A stretch of 64,000 nt of DNA from Pectinophora gossypiella (Eukaryota; Arthropoda; Insecta; Lepidoptera; Gelechiidae). The stretch is taken from NCBI RefSeq assembly GCF_024362695.1, contig NC_065405.1, positions 7,634,672 through 7,698,671 of the forward strand, in the 5' to 3' direction. Position 1 is the stretch's first letter. Every line of letters starts with the position of its first letter. Positions 53,801 to 59,800 of this stretch are shown here, one piece after another. A program made the position numbers and the translations under genes. Below the pieces are notes generated by a model. It did no database searches, was not told the origin of the DNA, and saw only the letters and a program-made list of their open reading frames with translations.

Positions 53801-56800
53801 TATATTTTTACATCCAATTTATTTTTTATTATACCTTGTGTAGAAAGTCCATTATAATGGAGAGGACATAATCCTTCAGTTGGTTTTTACAACTTGTCCG
53901 ATGGTTGTTAATTTATAAGTAGCTGGAATCATTTTTGTTTTTCCACTTTTAAGTAATCTGTGGTTTTTCTTCAGTCCCAGTCCAGTAAATTGTAAATTGA
54001 AATTTATGTGTGTGTATAATAAAAATAAAAAGTACAATCATATATATTCCAGTTTATGCGTAGCAAGGTGCCTGGAAACATTATGACTTGCCCTAGAACT
54101 GTACAGAAGGCTTTCAGCGTGAGTGGAAGAAGTAATATGTGAGGAAGAGTGCACTTAAATTGCGGACGGTATTTTATACAGCATAGCCGTATTAAAAATC
54201 AAATTTATTGAAACTGTAAAACTTTGTATTTCAGTGGAAATAGCGGTCAATTTTAACCTAGGTCATGAATTCGGCCGCTCGCTACAATAAGGTATTTTAT
54301 GTAAAATATTTAATCGTATCTCATTTATATTTAATCATAACAGCCTTAGTGATCTAGGGGTTAGTGCGTTAGGTTCACGTTCTGGAGATTTGGGTTAGAT
54401 TCCCGATGGGGACATTGTCGAAATTACTTTGTGAGAGTGTCCTTTGTTTGTTAAAAACATTGCAGGCTTGAATCACCTAATCGTTCGAAAAAGTATGCTG
54501 ATTCCGTGCTTCGAAGGGCATGTTAAGCTTTAAGCACCTCCGCCATCGTTTTGATTCAGCCATATAGAGAATATCAATCCCAGTTAAATCCATTATAAAA
54601 AAAATCTAGTTAAAATTCAAAATCGAATTCGTGTCAGATTCTGTCACCTAGCGCACCATGCATCAAATAATATAAATTAGTATTCGAAGGGTTACTACAT
54701 AATACTTATATTGGTGTTCGTTCGCTGTTTATCCCCCGGAAGAAAAGTGACGAAGATTTTGAAGTTTATAAAAATAGACAACAGCGGGACAAAAGCCTCG
54801 TCCTTATTACGATGAAAGGAATGGAGTTCTTCATTTTACTACTTTCGAAATGATTCCCAGAATTTTGCGCTCGCGTTACGCACAATCACTGTTTATGGTT
54901 TGATGTGCCAGCGAAATTAAATTTGCCATTTCTGATGTGTTTTTTTTTGTGAAAAGTAACTTCATGCTTACACGTGTAAAGAATTGTATGACTTGTGATT
55001 TTGCTTTTATCTCACAAATGCAGAGAGTGAGTAGGTAAGTAAGTACTTACTTAGAATGATTGATTCTGTTTCGAATATTGCGCCTTTCTACAATATTATG
55101 TTTCTTGTGTCTGACTTTCACATGACATCCATTATAATAAAAAAACAGTTAGATAGACAGTTTGATCCGTATCATTCTATGATTGCGATCAAAACTGACG
55201 AGTCTACGATATCGACGAGAATGTCGGCGACGGAAGCGATCCCTTTTTAAATGAGATCAGGGTTCATGGTAATTTAATAGCTCTATTTTTGTCATTCCAT
55301 GTCGTGAGCCGTTGTAGCCCAGTTGGTAGAATGCTTGCCTCTCATTTTGAGATCGCAGTTTCGAATCCAGCACAGGCCTAAACCAATGATTGTTGAATTT
55401 GTTTTCGAATTCATGTTTGGATCATAAATGATTATCACGTGCTCAACGGTGAAGTAAAACATGGTGAAACCCAAATTCTCGAGAAGTGCATTTTCGGAGG
55501 TATGTGACCTAGCCTGAATTGGGCTGGTATTTCCTTCACGGGTTGGAACGTCAGATAGGCAGTCGCTTCTATAATAAACCGGACCTGTCAAATCTTCAGT
55601 TCAGGTAAGCGGACCCTGTGAAAAACGGGATAATGCTAGGGAGATGATTATCTTTGTCATTCCATCGGGTTAACCACGATCACCACCGGACAATTCAACC
55701 ATCGGGCGATTAAGAGCTATGCTCACTAATGTACTTTGCTCTGAATACATATCTAGGTATACTTAATCGGACGAGAATTAGTTCGCTCTAACTACTCTAG
55801 GCTCAGAGAGTGTTCTAATGCTTTTATTAGGTACATTGAGATCGATCTTGGTCCATCATTCCCAATCAGCTCGCGACACCAAATACTTCAGGTCCCCGAT
55901 ACCGACCCCGCCGGCGTGGTCGACGATTTCCCTCATTCAGCGCTTATCGCTGTCGACCCACTAGGGTCGATTAATTCTTTCAAATATTTTTCCTCTCAGA
56001 CGACGCCCTGACCCGAGGTTCGCGCCCAACTGGGCACCCTCAGGCCTGTTGTCTTAAACGTTGTACCGGGTGAAAGCCTACAGCGCTCCCCATTTGTCCG
56101 GCCAAGTAGTTAATGCCATCTGCGGCAAATCTACAATAAGTCACGTCAAAAAAAATAAATAAAAAAAGGTCCATCATTCGTACCACAAGCATCATAGCCC
56201 AACAGAACGTCTTCGTACTTTACAAACCGTATTGTTGAGGTTAAGTAGAAGTGTGTATTTCAGGAAAATCTTGACAAAAACCGTTGTGTTTTGTTACTTG
56301 AAAAATATGTAGTAAATAATCAAGTGCTACCCGCGATTGTTAATTTGCATTTTAAACCGGCGGCAGCGGTTGTCAAATTCACTCTCGCGATGGAGTTCAC
56401 ACGTCATCGGTTTCTACTAATTGGATGTATTGGACTTTACTTTTCAATAGTTGCGCAGTGATGGACGCCGTCGCTCGCCGACTGTCCACCATTGTACAGT
56501 ATTGTGCATTTTACGCATCGTCGCGTAACATCATTCACGCTTCATCCAATGAATATTGCGTTAACTGGAATACTGGCTCATGAACGTCCAATTAATTTAT
56601 TCCGGAACCCTTTGAAAAGTGCCGCGGGAAATTGTACCGAAACCCATTGTGTCAATTTCGTGTCGGCTGATATAATAACGTGTTGTCGAGAAAATACTTT
56701 TATGAATAACTACAGCAGAATAAAAAACGTTGTCGTTTGTGAGAAGAAAAAATGCCTTGCGAAAATTGAACGCCGCTGTCGGCCGGATGGAATTGACGGA

Positions 56801-59800
56801 TTGAGTTAAACAACGTCACGAACTTGGATTGGAATAGAAAAGTAAATAACTATTTTTTGTCATTTGGCAGTTATCACCTGCTCCCAGCCGGTATGTAAGA
56901 CTAAGCCGAGCTCAGGGCGCGTTATTTCATAAAGTAAATATTTATGAGGGAAAGGAGTTTTCCTTGCGCGTCCTCCCGTAAGCCGCCTGATCCGAAAAGA
57001 CATAAACCTCCAGGGATTCAGTTCTAAGTTCACAAAGGCAACGTTAGGTATTTTTTATTTTCAGTATGAAAGAATGTATCTCTATTTCAGCTACATTTGC
57101 GATGTATAAAAATAAATAAGTATATATAAAAATGGAGAGATTGAATAAATAATATCTTTCGTGGATAAAATAAATATGTTGCAGAGAGCACTTTTAATGT
57201 GTTTCAAGCTTTTTATTTAATCATACACGTAGGTATATGGGTTTAAAGATTTATATTACTTGGACTTGAATTTTCCAGTAACATGGAATTTTTCAGTTGC
57301 ATGATTGACTTTTAATGTTTTATACTTAGGTAAAAAAAATATTCGCATTCTTTAATCAATAAACGAAACTACTTCAGTAGGTATATGTGTTTGTAACCTC
57401 TCTGCACGTGTCCATATTATCTTATAAGTAGGTCCTTTCAACACATATGAGTTGTGCGATTAGCCTTTTTCTCGTTCGGACACTCAGGTGTCAGATGGGT
57501 GAGGTTGTGAGGTGGAATTAGGGATTACTGCGATCCCTCGGGTAGATCACCGTCATGTTTGATCTGCCCGCTCTGCTTGAAATAACACGGGCTCCTCTTA
57601 GGTACATGTATCAGGAAAGATTTCAGAGAAGTTTCTCGATACGCTTCTTCCTTGAATCTCTCTAGGTATTCTTTGCAGTCGCGATGCTTCGTTTCCTTGT
57701 TAAATATGCTGGTAACGTTGAAATTTATATTTATATAAGCAGTTTTTGTGTTGACATACGTAATTGCATACTCACAAGTTGTGTATTTTTTAGATTAATT
57801 TAGTAGCTATACTTACGAATAATTTATATTAATAAATCATCACCTCCCTATCATTATCCCGTTCTTCACAGGGTCCACTTACCTAACCTGAAGATTTGTC
57901 AGGTCTGGTTTTTAACAGAAGCGACTGCCTGCATGACCTTTATACCCGCGAAGGGAAAACCAGCCCAATAGAAGATAGGTCACATCTCACACACAAACAA
58001 GAAGAAACAAGCAAGAACAAACAAATAAGAATTCAAAACTATCAAAAATCATAGACAGTTATTACATAAATTTTATTTGTCTCGATGTTCATCGTACTAA
58101 GTTTTATAGTCTCTAATATACTTTGGAGTGTATTGTTTAGAAACACGGAGTGTAAGAAAGGCCCTAACGCGCATTTTGTATGAGCATATCACTGGTTCAA
58201 CCCCACTCTCTTTTACTACTACTCCTGCAAACAGGTAACTAGGATAGCTCTACTGCTTTTCAAATTCCATAGCCACTTTCCTGGCAATGTACATATTTTA
58301 TATGAAAGGCTGCAATTTCATCATTATTTTAGGTAAGGTACTGCATACAAAAGTATTTTTTTGATAAATAGCCAATCGTACTAGGGCTTTTAGCTTTCCT
58401 GTGATAAGGAGGGCTATCTTTACATGATAGTAGATATTTTTTTCCCTACATGTTACAATGCTCAAGTCACCTTTTAGTATACTATCACTGAGTTCCGTGC
58501 GTCGTAAAGTTTGCGGACGAGTGGAGTGCAAAATTGAAGTATGAACTATTTGCTCATACTTCTATGACGCGTGTTTCGCGCTCACTTCCAACCTCTTTCT
58601 TCTATTCCATGGTTGCTACATAATTCCTGTTACAAACAAGTTGTATCACTAACTCAAACTTTGTGTTAAAACAAACATTTAACTTACTAAATATTATTTT
58701 CCGTTGCAGGAGAACTTTACCAGTAAGCTGTTTATAAAAGTATAAATTGTCGCAACTGGGATTGCGAGGTTTGTGGCTAAAGAACGCCTAGTTTTTATTG
58801 GAAGGTTAATAATAGAAGGATTCAGATTTTTTACCTGTGTCTAGTTATTTAAAAATCAATGGTGTGACATTTCAGACTAGAGTTTTTTACGCTCGTTTTG
58901 TAGGCCACTAGTCTAGATATTTTGATTAACGGTTACTCGGGAAGGCACTTATGTCTATATAATATGTGTGTGATGCACATTTCTGTGTTTAGCTATATTG
59001 GTTATCATATACTTAAAACGATTTTAAGCAAACCACTCGAACTAGACATTAAATAGAACCTAACTGTCGACTTTAAAATAGTAACTGTAATTGTCGTATT
59101 TATACAAATGTCCGGGAATTTTTACCCAAAATAAGCGCATGAAAAAGTAAACCACGGAATTCTTTTAAATGAATTGAGTAGGGACCGGGGGATCCATGGA
59201 AAAAAGTAAAAAGTGCCCACGTTTATGCAAATTTTACGCGAATTTTTTTAACTTACTCACCGACTTTGTATTCTTATTATTTGCCAACAACAGGGGTCGA
59301 GCGTTATTCAGATTTGACGTAAAATATTAAGTAAACGTAAGCCGAGGTTTGTATCGTACGCGACGCCGACGGCGCGAGGATATAGTGACGAATTTCTCGA
59401 TTTATTTATGAAATCGTCACTGTCACATTTATTACTGTCAGACTTCATGCAAAACAAATTATGGCTATTTCTCAGTCAGAAATGACTCTTGAGATGAGAG
59501 GTACAATGGTCAAGTTATTGTATTGGACTTGCGAGAAGCTTGCTATTTGCAGATTAAACTAAACTAATAATGTTACGAGCGGCCAGCTTTAATCGAAAGT
59601 GCAGTACCTACTCTCTGAAGATTTCCTGGCACAGCTTTAATAAAGACGATATTGCTTAACTAATCTTATATTTTTTAATAGGAACACTGTTCATTCAACC
59701 TTTAAAAATCTTTTTATTTTTAAATTATGCTAACTAAAGTAGATATTTAATAGTTGTGCACGTTCAAATCGTAGATGTGGTTTCCGACTATTATTGGTAT

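Noticed and set aside
56492..56809. 105-codon plus-strand frame
   Set aside because: No family resemblance, no neighbouring splice structure that extends it, and composition close to random.
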